DNA from: Fredinandcohnia aciditolerans
Lineage (GTDB): Bacteria > Bacillota > Bacilli > Bacillales > Bacillaceae_L
Length of the DNA: 64,000 bases
Assembly: GCA_003640645.1 (NCBI GenBank)
Contig: QGHH01000007.1
Location: forward strand, 62,001 to 126,000
Direction: 5' to 3'
Under the pieces are notes generated by a model, which saw only the letters and a program-made list of their open reading frames with translations, was not told where the DNA came from and searched no databases. Each line of letters opens with the position of its first letter. Within the stretch, counting starts at the first letter, position 1. The position numbers were made by a program, and so were the translations under genes. Below are positions 1 through 8,158 of this stretch, piece after piece.

Positions 1-1
1 T

Positions 2-190
2 CATTTTGGTTTTGATTCACCGTTTTCCGATTTTACAAATAAACAGATTTGTGAAGAGAAGTGCTTTGATGGTAACAGGAGTCTTTTAATTCAGTACTTT
101 ATCTCGAGGAGAATTACAAAGTCGATCCGTAATAAAATAGCTACAAGTGATGATTCTGATGGTGTTGTTTCCTTCTATCTTAACAGTTAA
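2..190 (+). CDS. mifM: MifM-like ribosome-arrest leader peptide (5' end outside window)
   Basis: This frame is open from the left edge to a TAA at 188-190, giving at least 62 codons. Its C-terminal part carries RRITKSIRNKIATSDDSD. I recall the B. subtilis MifM arrest region as RITTWIRKVFRMN followed some residues later by the acidic run DEEDA, so the R-I-T-x-x-I-R core and the acidic stretch both match. MifM monitors membrane-insertase activity: it stalls its own ribosome near the C-terminus, and the stalled ribosome opens a stem that hides the yidC2 ribosome binding site. Such a stem is present here (166-213) and its 5' arm lies inside the last codons of this frame. The N-terminal membrane segment expected of MifM would lie outside the window. 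The peptide is only weakly conserved between species, so the call rests on motif, position and the stem together. Confidence 0.75.
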   Translation, partial: HFGFDSPFSDFTNKQICEEKCFDGNRSLLIQYFISRRITKSIRNKIATSDDSDGVVSFYLNS

Positions 191-213
191 GTCTAACTTT
201 TTAGGAGGAAACA
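166..213 (+). promoter_or_regulatory. stem that sequesters the yidC ribosome binding site
   Basis: Bases 166-177 can pair with 202-213 (12 bp, one G-U). The 3' arm contains the AGGAGG of yidC and reaches the A of its start codon. The intervening loop holds a second small hairpin (CTTAA/TTAAG, 179-191). The 5' arm falls in codons 55-59 of the upstream leader frame, so a ribosome stalled on the acidic DDSD codons (149-160) would cover and open it. This is the arrangement known for mifM-yidC2. Confidence 0.75.
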
Positions 214-1004
214 TGAAACAGAAACACACTTTTACTAAACTCATTGTCCTATTATCTATCCTCACTGCATTCCTTTCTGGATGTGGAATTCAGTCAAGTG
301 AGGGTAATGAAGGGTTTTTCCACAATTTTTTAGTGGAACCTATAACAAAACTCATAAATTTTATCGCAAATACGTTTGATGGTAGTTACGGAGTGGCTAT
401 TATTATTGTCACTATTTTAATTCGATTGATTATGATGCCATCCATGTTAAAACAGTATAAAAATCAATCTGTGATGAAAGAAAAGATGGGGTTACTTAAG
501 CCAGAAATGGAAAAGATTCAGGAAAAGATTAAGACTGAAACAGATCCGAAAAAGAAGCAAGAATTGCAAACGGAATTGATGGGGCTTTATCGAAAGCATG
601 GAATTAACCCGCTTAATATGGGTTGTCTGCCCCTTCTCATTCAAATGCCTATTTTGACGGGACTATATTATGCCATTCGTGGGTCAGCAGAAATCACTCA
701 CCACACTTTCTTATGGTTTAGTCTAGGACAACCTGATTTACTGCTAACCATTATTGCAGGGGTTATTTATTACATTCAATTTAGAATCTCACAGTTAAAT
801 ATGGCTCAAAGTCAACAACAACAAATGAAGTTTATGGGATTATTATCACCCATCATGATTGTTGTAATTTCATTTAATGCTCCAGCTGCACTACCGCTTT
901 ATTGGACAGTAGGAGGTATTTTTCTGACAATCCAATCATTTATTGGTTATCGGCTTTACCGAAACCAAAAGCTTAAGCCGGTCGTAGAAAATAAACAAAT
1001 GTAG
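213..1004 (+). CDS. yidC: YidC/Oxa1-family membrane protein insertase, second-copy (YidC2/YqjG) type
   Basis: This 263-residue membrane insertase helps proteins into the cytoplasmic membrane alone or with SecYEG. The ATG at 213 is chosen because AGGAGG lies 4 bases upstream; an in-frame extension to 147 has no ribosome binding site and runs through the leader region. The N-terminus is a lipoprotein signal ending LSGC (Cys about residue 23). A long hydrophobic helix around residues 55-80 is followed by a charged coiled hairpin (KQYKNQSVMKEKMGLLKPEM) and then further membrane helices including NPLNMGCLPLLIQMPI, a YidC signature. The C-terminal tail is short. The leader with an arrest peptide points to the inducible YidC2 (YqjG) rather than the constitutive SpoIIIJ, which should lie elsewhere in the genome. 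Confidence 0.93.
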   Translation: MKQKHTFTKLIVLLSILTAFLSGCGIQSSEGNEGFFHNFLVEPITKLINFIANTFDGSYGVAIIIVTILIRLIMMPSMLKQYKNQSVMKEKMGLLKPEMEKIQEKIKTETDPKKKQELQTELMGLYRKHGINPLNMGCLPLLIQMPILTGLYYAIRGSAEITHHTFLWFSLGQPDLLLTIIAGVIYYIQFRISQLNMAQSQQQQMKFMGLLSPIMIVVISFNAPAALPLYWTVGGIFLTIQSFIGYRLYRNQKLKPVVENKQM

Positions 1005-1015
1005 TCAAATAAAAA

Positions 1016-1067
1016 ATAGGGCCTGGCCCCAGCATTAATTTTACTTTCCGCTGGGGCCAGGCTCTAT
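1016..1067. terminator. strong inverted repeat between convergent genes, terminator
   Basis: A 13-bp perfect GC-rich stem (1021-1033 with 1050-1062) extends by four more A-T/G-C pairs (1016-1019 with 1064-1067). On the minus strand it is followed by a run of Ts, so it should end the dab operon transcript; it can also end the yidC transcript. Confidence 0.8.
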
Positions 1068-1095
1068 CCAATTCTATTGGTAAGTTATTATGGTC

Positions 1096-1599
1096 TTATG
1101 GTTGATTAACTGCTGCAACTTCTGCATTTTTATTTACCACCAAACTTTGAATTTTAACATTAGATGGTACCAATGGATGATGGCGAATAATTTCAACACT
1201 CTTTTTGATATCTTCCCCAACATTTCCGCTTCCCTCTAACCAATCACTTATACTAGCCTCAATGAAATCTGGTTTCACATTTTTAAAAAGATAATCTACT
1301 GTTTTTATCTTTTCATTCATATTTTTATTTACTGATGTCAATTTTAGTTGGCTTTGGGTATCATCTAAAACGTTCCTCTTGCCAGTAGTACCAACTACAA
1401 ATATCTCCTCAACATTCTCCTGATAAATGGCAAGGATGATTGATCTCATTATTTCTCCAAAAGGGTGAGAAATGATTGGGCCATAGCTTTGTATCATTAA
1501 CATATTTTCAGGTTGGACGTTCGTCTCTTCTTGTAGAATAGGCTCCAATCCAGATTCCATGTCCGTTATAAATAATGTTTTTTTTCTTGTTTTATCCAT
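1096..1599 (-). CDS. ybcF: degenerate beta-carbonic-anhydrase-like protein (YbcF type)
   Basis: This 167-residue protein has the beta-carbonic-anhydrase layout but not its zinc site. The usual CxDxR motif is replaced by ITDMESGL near the N-terminus, and the usual HxxC in the GHTDCG loop reads GTTGKRN. The fold signals (FITDMESGLEPIL, a Rossmann-like EEIFVVG strand, and a C-terminal SLVVNK strand) remain. It is therefore unlikely to hydrate CO2 and may be a structural or regulatory partner. It is the last gene of a dabB-dabA unit, as ybcF accompanies ndhF-ybcC in B. subtilis. The ATG at 1599 has AAAGGG 8 bases upstream; an in-frame GTG at 1608 has no proper spacing. Confidence 0.7.
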   Translation of the reverse strand: MDKTRKKTLFITDMESGLEPILQEETNVQPENMLMIQSYGPIISHPFGEIMRSIILAIYQENVEEIFVVGTTGKRNVLDDTQSQLKLTSVNKNMNEKIKTVDYLFKNVKPDFIEASISDWLEGSGNVGEDIKKSVEIIRHHPLVPSNVKIQSLVVNKNAEVAAVNQP

Positions 1600-1660
1600 A
1601 CAGCACACCCTTTCATTTAGATAGGTTGATTAAAATTCTATAGTTTCATAAATTTCAATT

Positions 1661-4285
1661 TTAATAGTCTTCCCAATCGCATTGGGGTGTAACGCATGCA
1701 AGCCTGACCCAGCCATTTTGTACCTTTTGTTTAAACACATCATCATTTTCTAATAATCTTTTCACATACTCTCTTGGTGCTTGAATGACGATTTGCAAAC
1801 GAAGGGGAGCGTGATAGGCCTCTTCATCGGACTTCATCACAGACTGCCAAGGAAGGCCTGTCAATAAATCACTTGCAACACCTTGCATGACACCAAGTCC
1901 TGAGGTTATCGTTTGTGTTCCTTTATTCCCGCTCCCATAGAAGTGTGGTGCAACGGTGGATGCATAATACTGTAAGTTAATCCATTGGGCTACGGTTCCT
2001 GGCCCAGCAATGATGTTTGAGAGAATCTCTCCATCGTGATCCTGCTCCCAATCATAATTATGAAGAAAAACTCTTCCTTCTAAATCACAATGATGGGTCA
2101 GCTCTCTCTTTCCTATAATAAAAGCTGCATTACGAGCCAATCCCCATTCAGGACGTATTTCACTCCAATCTTCTGCAATCCGATGAGCCTCTGCCTTTGG
2201 ATTTTTACAATAAGTGTCGAACGTCGGTAATTGTGATATACATTCTGCATTTGCTTGATGACTAACGCTAGGTAAGACTTCCTCAATACGATCAAACGAT
2301 TCCTGAGCTTGCCTTGATAATTTGGGAACATAAATCCATTTCAGTTCATTCACAGTTGTATTATGTTCAGCTGCAACGAACACTGTTTCAGCTGGAATTT
2401 CAATGCCATCCGTTAATAGTGCGTTTCTTACCTCTGGTAAGTTGCACAAATTGGCAAGAACTCTAGCATTGAATGCTCCTGACGCCCCACCGCAAGCACC
2501 GCAATCAAGCGAGGCTGCGTATGGGTTGTTTGTACTTTGACTTCCGTGTCCACAAATCACAATTAATGGTGCAAAGTCTGTTGTCAGCCCCATCATCTTA
2601 AGTGTTTGACGGACATAAATGACTTGTTCTTCCTCAGAAAAACCTAATGAAATTTCAGTTTTACTGTCCCGAACAGAATGAAGTGTGAGATTTGTTTCTG
2701 GTTTCTGTAACCATGAATCTCGAAAATTACGTATGAAATGTCCCGCTTTTCGGGGTAGAAAACTACGGCCTAGCGTTTGTATCATAAGCCAAGGTCCGCT
2801 TACCTCAGGTAAAAGCAAACTTGGAACTGTATTCTGTTTCATTTTTTTAAACGTATACGCTACAGATTCTAACGCTCGTTTACGTTGTTGGTATTGCTTT
2901 AGTTCATTTGTATCCACTCTTTCTTCTATTCTATGTCTTGCCTTTTGCATCACGGGCAATGAGGAATGAGTATGTTTACAATCCAGTTCCCGAATTTCAA
3001 TTGGTAATCCGAAGAAACCAGCGACTCCAATTGTTTCAAAAGGCCCCGCTTTCTCTAAATAACGTCTAAAGGTTTCTGAACGGACATCTATACAAAATGC
3101 AAATTGGGCTAATGCATGATTTGTTACATTGTTCACTTGTTGTTTAGCTAAGATTCTCTGTTTCAATTGATCTGTGTAAGTTTGTTCCCAAGCCTCGAGC
3201 CACAATTTTTTTCGAATCTTTTCATTAAAAGTGTAGGCAAATGACAAGTATTCTTCTTGTTGTTCAGTAGACATCCCCAACCATTTCTCGATTGTGAACC
3301 CGCCATACTGTACCCAGGCTTTTATAAGTGAATCAAATTGAACTTTTTTCTCAAAGCAATTGTGCAAAGGCAGGTAAGGATTCACCAAAACCCATTCCAT
3401 AGAAACTCGAACGGCTAAATATTCCATTAAAAGTGATTGTTCTTGTTGAGATTGTTGAGAACGCCAAAGCATCATACCTGCCCAGCCAGGCAAAGATAGC
3501 AAATGACCCTCAAGGTAATTTTGTATCTCTGAACGAGGAATTTTAAAAGCAGATAAAACAACTTCCAACGCCGTCTCTGCATCTTGTGGCCAGTTTCTAA
3601 ACAGTTTGCGTTGGTTTTTACGCAATGCAGGGTCATGCTGTATAAGTCTTTGCCAAGTTCGATAAAATCCATCTTCATGTTTCGGTATTGACCACCCCGC
3701 TTGGGAGTCATCCAGATATAACTTACACCATTTTATAACATGATGATCTAGCACTTCCGTTAAATTTCTACCATCCTTGTGCTCTATCTTCATGCTTAAG
3801 GGCTGTCTCGGAATAATCTCGTAAAGTTCTATCTTTCGTTTTTTTGTATCCTCTATAAAGTTTTTTACATCTGGTGATGATGAGGGATTTACAGACATCG
3901 CATCCAAATTTAGGGAAAATCGGCAATAACGTTCAGCCTCTTCCCGAGGTATTTTAAGAGAATATGAGTTTAGCCAGTGCTGCAAACCTATTTCTAAAAA
4001 ACCTTCATCAATTTCCCCACGATTCTTAGCCGATTGGATCATTGAAGTACTAGGGTATATTTCTATATTTCGGGTATTTTTTAACCAGTTAGCAACATCT
4101 TCAAATGTTAAATCTTCTAGTCCCACCCATGGGTGACGAGCTGCAAACGTTAAAATAGGTCCAAGTGGTGCTATTACTCTACTTGCTGAAGAAACTAACG
4201 ATTTGATATCAATCTCTGTATCCATTTCTTTTAATTGATCCTGATGTATGTTTATTTCTTTTTGTAATGTAGAGGATAACATCAC
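1661..4285 (-). CDS. dabA: DabA-type inorganic carbon transporter subunit (DUF2309, YbcC/MpsB)
   Basis: This 874-residue peripheral subunit belongs to the DabAB/MpsAB energy-coupled bicarbonate (CO2) uptake system. DabA is a zinc protein distantly like beta-carbonic anhydrase. The four expected ligands are visible: Cys398 and Asp400 in FCIDVRSE, His580 in ICGHGS and Cys595 in SLDCGACGG. The spacing of 15 between the last two equals that of the characterised family member. No signal peptide is present, so it should sit on the cytoplasmic face bound to DabB. A GTG at 4285 and an ATG at 4282 are both usable; AAGGAGG lies 8 and 11 bases upstream respectively. It follows dabB by 25 bases in one operon. 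Confidence 0.92.
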   Translation of the reverse strand: MMLSSTLQKEINIHQDQLKEMDTEIDIKSLVSSASRVIAPLGPILTFAARHPWVGLEDLTFEDVANWLKNTRNIEIYPSTSMIQSAKNRGEIDEGFLEIGLQHWLNSYSLKIPREEAERYCRFSLNLDAMSVNPSSSPDVKNFIEDTKKRKIELYEIIPRQPLSMKIEHKDGRNLTEVLDHHVIKWCKLYLDDSQAGWSIPKHEDGFYRTWQRLIQHDPALRKNQRKLFRNWPQDAETALEVVLSAFKIPRSEIQNYLEGHLLSLPGWAGMMLWRSQQSQQEQSLLMEYLAVRVSMEWVLVNPYLPLHNCFEKKVQFDSLIKAWVQYGGFTIEKWLGMSTEQQEEYLSFAYTFNEKIRKKLWLEAWEQTYTDQLKQRILAKQQVNNVTNHALAQFAFCIDVRSETFRRYLEKAGPFETIGVAGFFGLPIEIRELDCKHTHSSLPVMQKARHRIEERVDTNELKQYQQRKRALESVAYTFKKMKQNTVPSLLLPEVSGPWLMIQTLGRSFLPRKAGHFIRNFRDSWLQKPETNLTLHSVRDSKTEISLGFSEEEQVIYVRQTLKMMGLTTDFAPLIVICGHGSQSTNNPYAASLDCGACGGASGAFNARVLANLCNLPEVRNALLTDGIEIPAETVFVAAEHNTTVNELKWIYVPKLSRQAQESFDRIEEVLPSVSHQANAECISQLPTFDTYCKNPKAEAHRIAEDWSEIRPEWGLARNAAFIIGKRELTHHCDLEGRVFLHNYDWEQDHDGEILSNIIAGPGTVAQWINLQYYASTVAPHFYGSGNKGTQTITSGLGVMQGVASDLLTGLPWQSVMKSDEEAYHAPLRLQIVIQAPREYVKRLLENDDVFKQKVQNGWVRLACVTPQCDWEDY

Positions 4286-4310
4286 ACCAACAACCTCCTT
4301 GTGAAAGTGA

Positions 4311-5813
4311 TTATTTTAGATAGCTTGGATGGCTCTCGGTAGACTTCATCTCTCCTTCTCCAAATTTTATAAACCAAAGAAAAAGTACCGCGAAAAAGGA
4401 GGATGTAGGATAACGAGAAGCGAGCGCGCCCATTACACTACCAAGTATTAATAAACAAACGACAATGAACACAATCGGCATAGGCAGTTGAAGACTTTGA
4501 AAAACGGGTGTATATAACCATTCTTTAAAAAAGCTATGTAAAAGGAAGTAGACAGTTGCTGATCCTCCCAAAAGGAAAAGACCGGCCACTCTTTCGATTC
4601 TTCCTTTACAACAAACTACCAACTGCATCCAAGAAAATGATAAGGACCATCCTACTATCAAAGCAGTCACAATGTCATAAGGTCCACTAGAAGACATCCT
4701 CCAATAAGTAATTGCAGTAAGTAAACCTAATCCATAACCAGCGAAAATCCACAAAATAGACGATCTTTTAGTAAGATTAGAAGAGACTTCAATCCGGCGT
4801 ATTGCCGAACCAGCCTGTAAAAAAAGAGTAGCCTTAAAAATACCATGTAATATAAGGTGGATTATGGCTGCCGAATAAGCACCTAATGCACATTGAATAA
4901 GCATAAAACCCATCTGCGCAATGGTAGATCCCACCAATTGACGTTTATAATCAACCTGTACCAAACTTATGGCACTGCCGATTAAGACAGATATACTAGA
5001 GAGAACAAGTAATAAAATCTGAGCTTTATCCCCATTAAACAACGGTGAGAATCTTGTTAGTATAATTCCGCCTGCATTTACAATCCCAGCATGCATAATT
5101 GCAGAAACGGGAGTAGGAGCCACAACAGACTCAATTAACCATTTATGGAATGGCCATTGGGCTGCTGGAATGATTACAGCCAAAACCAATAATAGATTTA
5201 TTCCTGTTTTTTCCCATGTACCAATATGTGTCAGACTATCATTGGCCAAGATTAGAGTTAGCTTCCAGCTGCCAGTGATTTGAGACAACCAAATGATAGC
5301 AAATAGAAGAGCCAACCAACTAACTGTAAACACCTTAGCAGTTAGTCTTGTTGCTACTCTCGTTACCTTCCACTCCCTCTTTATACTTATAAGAATCGTT
5401 AACCCAATAAGCGTAATTCCCCAACAACCGGCCAACAATCGAAGGTCATTACTTAACCAGGAAACAGAAGCCGTACCTGTTATAAGTGTGAAGAATGCAA
5501 AGTATTTCCGGTAAGAACGATCTCCTAGTAAATACCTTACAGAAAAACGTTGGATGACAATGCCTATCGTCAGAACAAAACATGCCATAAGCCAAGCGAA
5601 TGAATCCAAGTGCAAGGGGCCAACATTGTGATTCATATTGTTCATTAATAGAATCAATAATGATACCAAAGCAGGCAATGAAATGATCCCGATGTGGACC
5701 CGCACAAAACCTAAGGGCACCCGTTTAGATAGGAATACGAATCCACTTACCACAGATAAAAATAGTGCGATAAAAAATAAGGTAAGTAGTATGGATATGC
5801 TATTCGAAATCAT
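4311..5813 (-). CDS. dabB: DabB-type membrane subunit, NADH dehydrogenase subunit 5-like (NdhF/MpsA)
   Basis: This 500-residue, highly hydrophobic protein has about 13 membrane helices and belongs to the proton-conducting NuoL/MrpA family. The antiporter-type motif around residues 200-245 (WPFHKWLIESVVAPTPVSA, then HAGIVNAGG) is clear. It is shorter than respiratory NuoL and has no complex I genes around it. Next to dabA it is the cation-driven membrane half of the bicarbonate transporter. The ATG at 5813 is chosen because GGAGGG precedes it by 7 bases; an earlier in-frame TTG overlaps that site. Confidence 0.9.
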   Translation of the reverse strand: MISNSISILLTLFFIALFLSVVSGFVFLSKRVPLGFVRVHIGIISLPALVSLLILLMNNMNHNVGPLHLDSFAWLMACFVLTIGIVIQRFSVRYLLGDRSYRKYFAFFTLITGTASVSWLSNDLRLLAGCWGITLIGLTILISIKREWKVTRVATRLTAKVFTVSWLALLFAIIWLSQITGSWKLTLILANDSLTHIGTWEKTGINLLLVLAVIIPAAQWPFHKWLIESVVAPTPVSAIMHAGIVNAGGIILTRFSPLFNGDKAQILLLVLSSISVLIGSAISLVQVDYKRQLVGSTIAQMGFMLIQCALGAYSAAIIHLILHGIFKATLFLQAGSAIRRIEVSSNLTKRSSILWIFAGYGLGLLTAITYWRMSSSGPYDIVTALIVGWSLSFSWMQLVVCCKGRIERVAGLFLLGGSATVYFLLHSFFKEWLYTPVFQSLQLPMPIVFIVVCLLILGSVMGALASRYPTSSFFAVLFLWFIKFGEGEMKSTESHPSYLK

Positions 5814-5863
5814 AAAACTTCCCTCCGTCAAAATGGGCCGAACTTAATAGTAATGAAATAAAA

Positions 5864-5915
5864 AAACCGAGAACTAGAACCAGTAGTAGTAACCACTGAT
5901 ACTTGTTCTCGGTTT
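5864..5915 (-). terminator. intrinsic terminator between the mpsC-like gene and dabB
   Basis: Eleven-base arms (5864-5874 and 5905-5915) are followed by seven Ts on the minus strand. The hairpin sits 38 bases after the mpsC-like stop and about 50 bases before dabB, so it should reduce read-through into dabBA or be read through under control. Confidence 0.75.
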
Positions 5916-5952
5916 ATTTTTAACTGACTAATTAAGTCTTTTAAAAATCTCC

Positions 5953-6318
5953 CTAAACTAATTTTTTCTCTAAATCATTAAATAACTTAAACACGATAAC
6001 TCGTTCTCCAGTACGAGTACTTAAATCAGTATGAAAACTTTTTACTTCTTCCCCAGTGATGGTTAAAATGATTTCTTTTAAACCGTCCAAACCAGATTCA
6101 ACTAACCCGGACCGAGTATGTTTGATTGATAGCATGCCATCCTTTGTTTGACAAACAGCATATTCCGCAGGAGTTAATATACCTTGTAAATAAACGATTA
6201 TCATATCACGGAGAATATCTGTTTTAACAGAAACAGATCCACGCCCCAAAAAATCCTTTTCCCAATGAGTAATCGCTTTGCTAATTTCTGATTCGATGGA
6301 CCCTTTTGTTTTCTTCAA
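5953..6318 (-). CDS. MpsC/DUF2294-family protein (YbcI type)
   Basis: This small soluble protein of about 121 residues has the DUF2294 pattern: KTKGSIESEISKAITHWEKD, GRGSVSVKTDI, a YLQGILTPAE motif, and the C-terminal FHTDLSTRTGERVIVF. The family is named MpsC from the Staphylococcus Mps cluster and is often encoded with the MpsAB/DabAB transporter, as here. Its biochemical role is not known to me. The TTG at 6318 is preferred because a run of six Gs lies 7 bases upstream; an in-frame TTG at 6333 begins before that site. Confidence 0.8.
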   Translation of the reverse strand: MKKTKGSIESEISKAITHWEKDFLGRGSVSVKTDILRDMIIVYLQGILTPAEYAVCQTKDGMLSIKHTRSGLVESGLDGLKEIILTITGEEVKSFHTDLSTRTGERVIVFKLFNDLEKKLV

Positions 6319-6334
6319 GTAAATTCCCCCCAAA

Positions 6335-6386
6335 CAAAAAAACGGTATATTTCCAGACTATTCCCTCTAAGTCTAAAAATATACCG
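6335..6386 (-). terminator. terminator-like hairpin directly before the mpsC-like gene (possible attenuator)
   Basis: Arms 6343-6352 and 6377-6386 (CGGTATATTT and its complement) are extended inward by AGAC/GTCT (6355-6358 with 6371-6374). Seven Ts follow on the minus strand, ending only a few bases before the ribosome binding site. It could end the upstream ABC operon, but it lies about 210 bases beyond that operon, which makes a leader attenuator for the bicarbonate cluster plausible. Confidence 0.6.
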
Positions 6387-6593
6387 ATTTGTCTTATTCT
6401 GTACTTCTAAATACAAAAAGATTGCTTCTTCATTCTACCAATTCTACATTAATAAAATGCTAAAGCTCTTTATTATTATTCAGAAGGTAAATAATATCAC
6501 TCGGTTATTAATCTAAGTAATAATTTAATTGAAAATGATCAACTTGTCAATATTAAATTGACAGAGGATTGATTCTATTTATTTTTAGCATGC
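6387..6593. other. AT-rich intergenic region with no recognised gene
   Basis: This 207-base stretch between the ABC operon end and the leader hairpin contains only short A+T-rich sequence and no open frame of note. A promoter for the bicarbonate cluster would have to lie here, but I cannot place one with confidence. Confidence 0.5.
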
Positions 6594-7328
6594 TTATACG
6601 ATTGTACGTTTTAAGAATTCCCTAGTACGAGCTTGTGTCGGATTATTGAAGATGTGCTCTGGACTTCCTTCTTCAGCAATAACACCCTTATCCATAAATA
6701 CGACTCGATCTGATACTTCTTTTGCAAATTCCATTTCGTGCGTTACGATTAACATCGTAAGACCTGACTCAGCGAGTTCCTTCATGACTTTTAGGACTTC
6801 TCCTACCATTTCTGGATCAAGTGCTGATGTTGGCTCATCAAATAACATCACATCTGGTTCCATCGAAAGTGCTCTTGCAATCGCTACACGTTGCTTTTGC
6901 CCACCGGATAACTGCTTTGGCTTAGCGTTAATGTATTTATCCATGCCAACGACTTTTAAGTATTTCAGCGCTACTCTTTCCGCTTCTTCCTTCGTGCGTT
7001 TCAATACTTTTATTTGCCCTACTACACAATTGCTTAGGACATTATGATTATTGAAGAGATTAAATTGTTGGAAGACCATTCCTAAATGTCTTCGGTAGGT
7101 AGCGACATCATGCTTGTTATCCAAAATATTTTCACCTTGATAGATAATTTGCCCACCGCTAGGTCTTTCTAATAGATTAATACAACGAAGAAGAGTTGAT
7201 TTACCGGATCCGGAGGAACCGATGATGGAGACAACTTCTCCTTTATTCACCGAGAAATCAATATCTCTTAATACTTCATGAGTGCCAAAGGATTTGCTTA
7301 AATGTTGAATATCAATAACCTTTTCCAT
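6594..7328 (-). CDS. polar amino acid ABC transporter ATP-binding protein (probable lysine importer)
   Basis: This 244-residue ATPase powers an importer of polar amino acids. It has the Walker [10 protein letters not shown] near residue 36, the Q-loop QQFNLF, the signature LSGGQKQR, Walker B VMLFDEP and the switch HE in VTHEME; the length is typical for the GlnQ/HisP family. It is the third gene of a binding protein-permease-ATPase operon. An L-box lysine riboswitch upstream of the operon suggests lysine as the substrate, although the family motifs alone would fit glutamine, arginine or cystine as well. GGAGGAG precedes the ATG. Confidence 0.92.
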   Translation of the reverse strand: MEKVIDIQHLSKSFGTHEVLRDIDFSVNKGEVVSIIGSSGSGKSTLLRCINLLERPSGGQIIYQGENILDNKHDVATYRRHLGMVFQQFNLFNNHNVLSNCVVGQIKVLKRTKEEAERVALKYLKVVGMDKYINAKPKQLSGGQKQRVAIARALSMEPDVMLFDEPTSALDPEMVGEVLKVMKELAESGLTMLIVTHEMEFAKEVSDRVVFMDKGVIAEEGSPEHIFNNPTQARTREFLKRTIV

Positions 7329-7346
7329 GTTCTCTCCTCCTTCTTC

Positions 7347-8093
7347 CTATTGTTGTTGATTAACTTGTATCGGTTGATCGTTCCCAATCATCGTATAATT
7401 ATCAGAGCCATCTAATTTTCTTTCGAAGTATAATAGAATTCTTGTAACAATGAAGGTCATCACAAAATAAATCATACATGCTACGAAAAACGATTCAAAA
7501 TATCTAAAGTTATTGCCTGATATCGATTTTGTCACGAAATATAATTCTGTCACTGAGATCACGTTCAGAACGGAGGTATCTTTAATATTAATCACAAATT
7601 GATTACCTGTTGCAGGTAGAATATTACGTATAACCTGTGGTAATACAACGTTCCACATCGTTTGGAAATGATTCATTCCAATTGCATGTGCTGCTTCAAA
7701 CTGTCCCTTATCAATCGAAACAATCCCACCACGAACATACTCAGCCATATATGCCCCTGTATTGATAGAGACAACAATGATCGCTGCAACAAAAACATTC
7801 ATATCTATCCCAAATGCTAACGCAGAACCATAATAGATAACCATTGCTTGTACAATCATCGGTGTTCCACGGAAGAATTCAATATAGATGGAGAGGATGG
7901 CATTAATGACTTTTAAAAATATTTTGTTCACACCACGTTCGGGCATTGGAATTGTACGGATAACTCCTGCTAGCAATCCAATCATTGCCCCAAAGACCGT
8001 CCCGATAAGAGCGATCAAGAGTGTTAAACCCGCACCACGAAGGAACATTGGCCAGTTTTCGATAATTATTTTAATGACCCACTCAAAACTCAT
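7347..8093 (-). CDS. polar amino acid ABC transporter permease (probable lysine importer)
   Basis: This 248-residue membrane protein has about five helices. It carries the HisM/GlnP-type cytoplasmic EAA loop (EAAHAIGMNHFQTMWNVVLP), which docks on the ATPase, and the N-terminal LLRGAGLTLLIAL-type segment of the family. A single permease gene in the operon implies a homodimeric channel. It sits 18 bases before the ATPase gene and 65 bases after the binding-protein gene. Confidence 0.92.
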   Translation of the reverse strand: MSFEWVIKIIIENWPMFLRGAGLTLLIALIGTVFGAMIGLLAGVIRTIPMPERGVNKIFLKVINAILSIYIEFFRGTPMIVQAMVIYYGSALAFGIDMNVFVAAIIVVSINTGAYMAEYVRGGIVSIDKGQFEAAHAIGMNHFQTMWNVVLPQVIRNILPATGNQFVINIKDTSVLNVISVTELYFVTKSISGNNFRYFESFFVACMIYFVMTFIVTRILLYFERKLDGSDNYTMIGNDQPIQVNQQQ

Positions 8094-8158
8094 TTCTTCT
8101 CCTCCTTAGCCCTATAAAACCGACTGTATGTTGATATACAGTCGGTTCCCTGTATTTT

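Noticed and set aside
147-212. Extended N-terminus for YidC
   Set aside because: The extension runs through the arrest-peptide gene and stem. The strong AGGAGG sits at the ATG at 213.
6335-6386. Simple end of the lysine transporter operon
   Set aside because: It is not excluded, but the hairpin is about 210 bases past the stop and adjoins the next gene's ribosome site, so attenuation was preferred.
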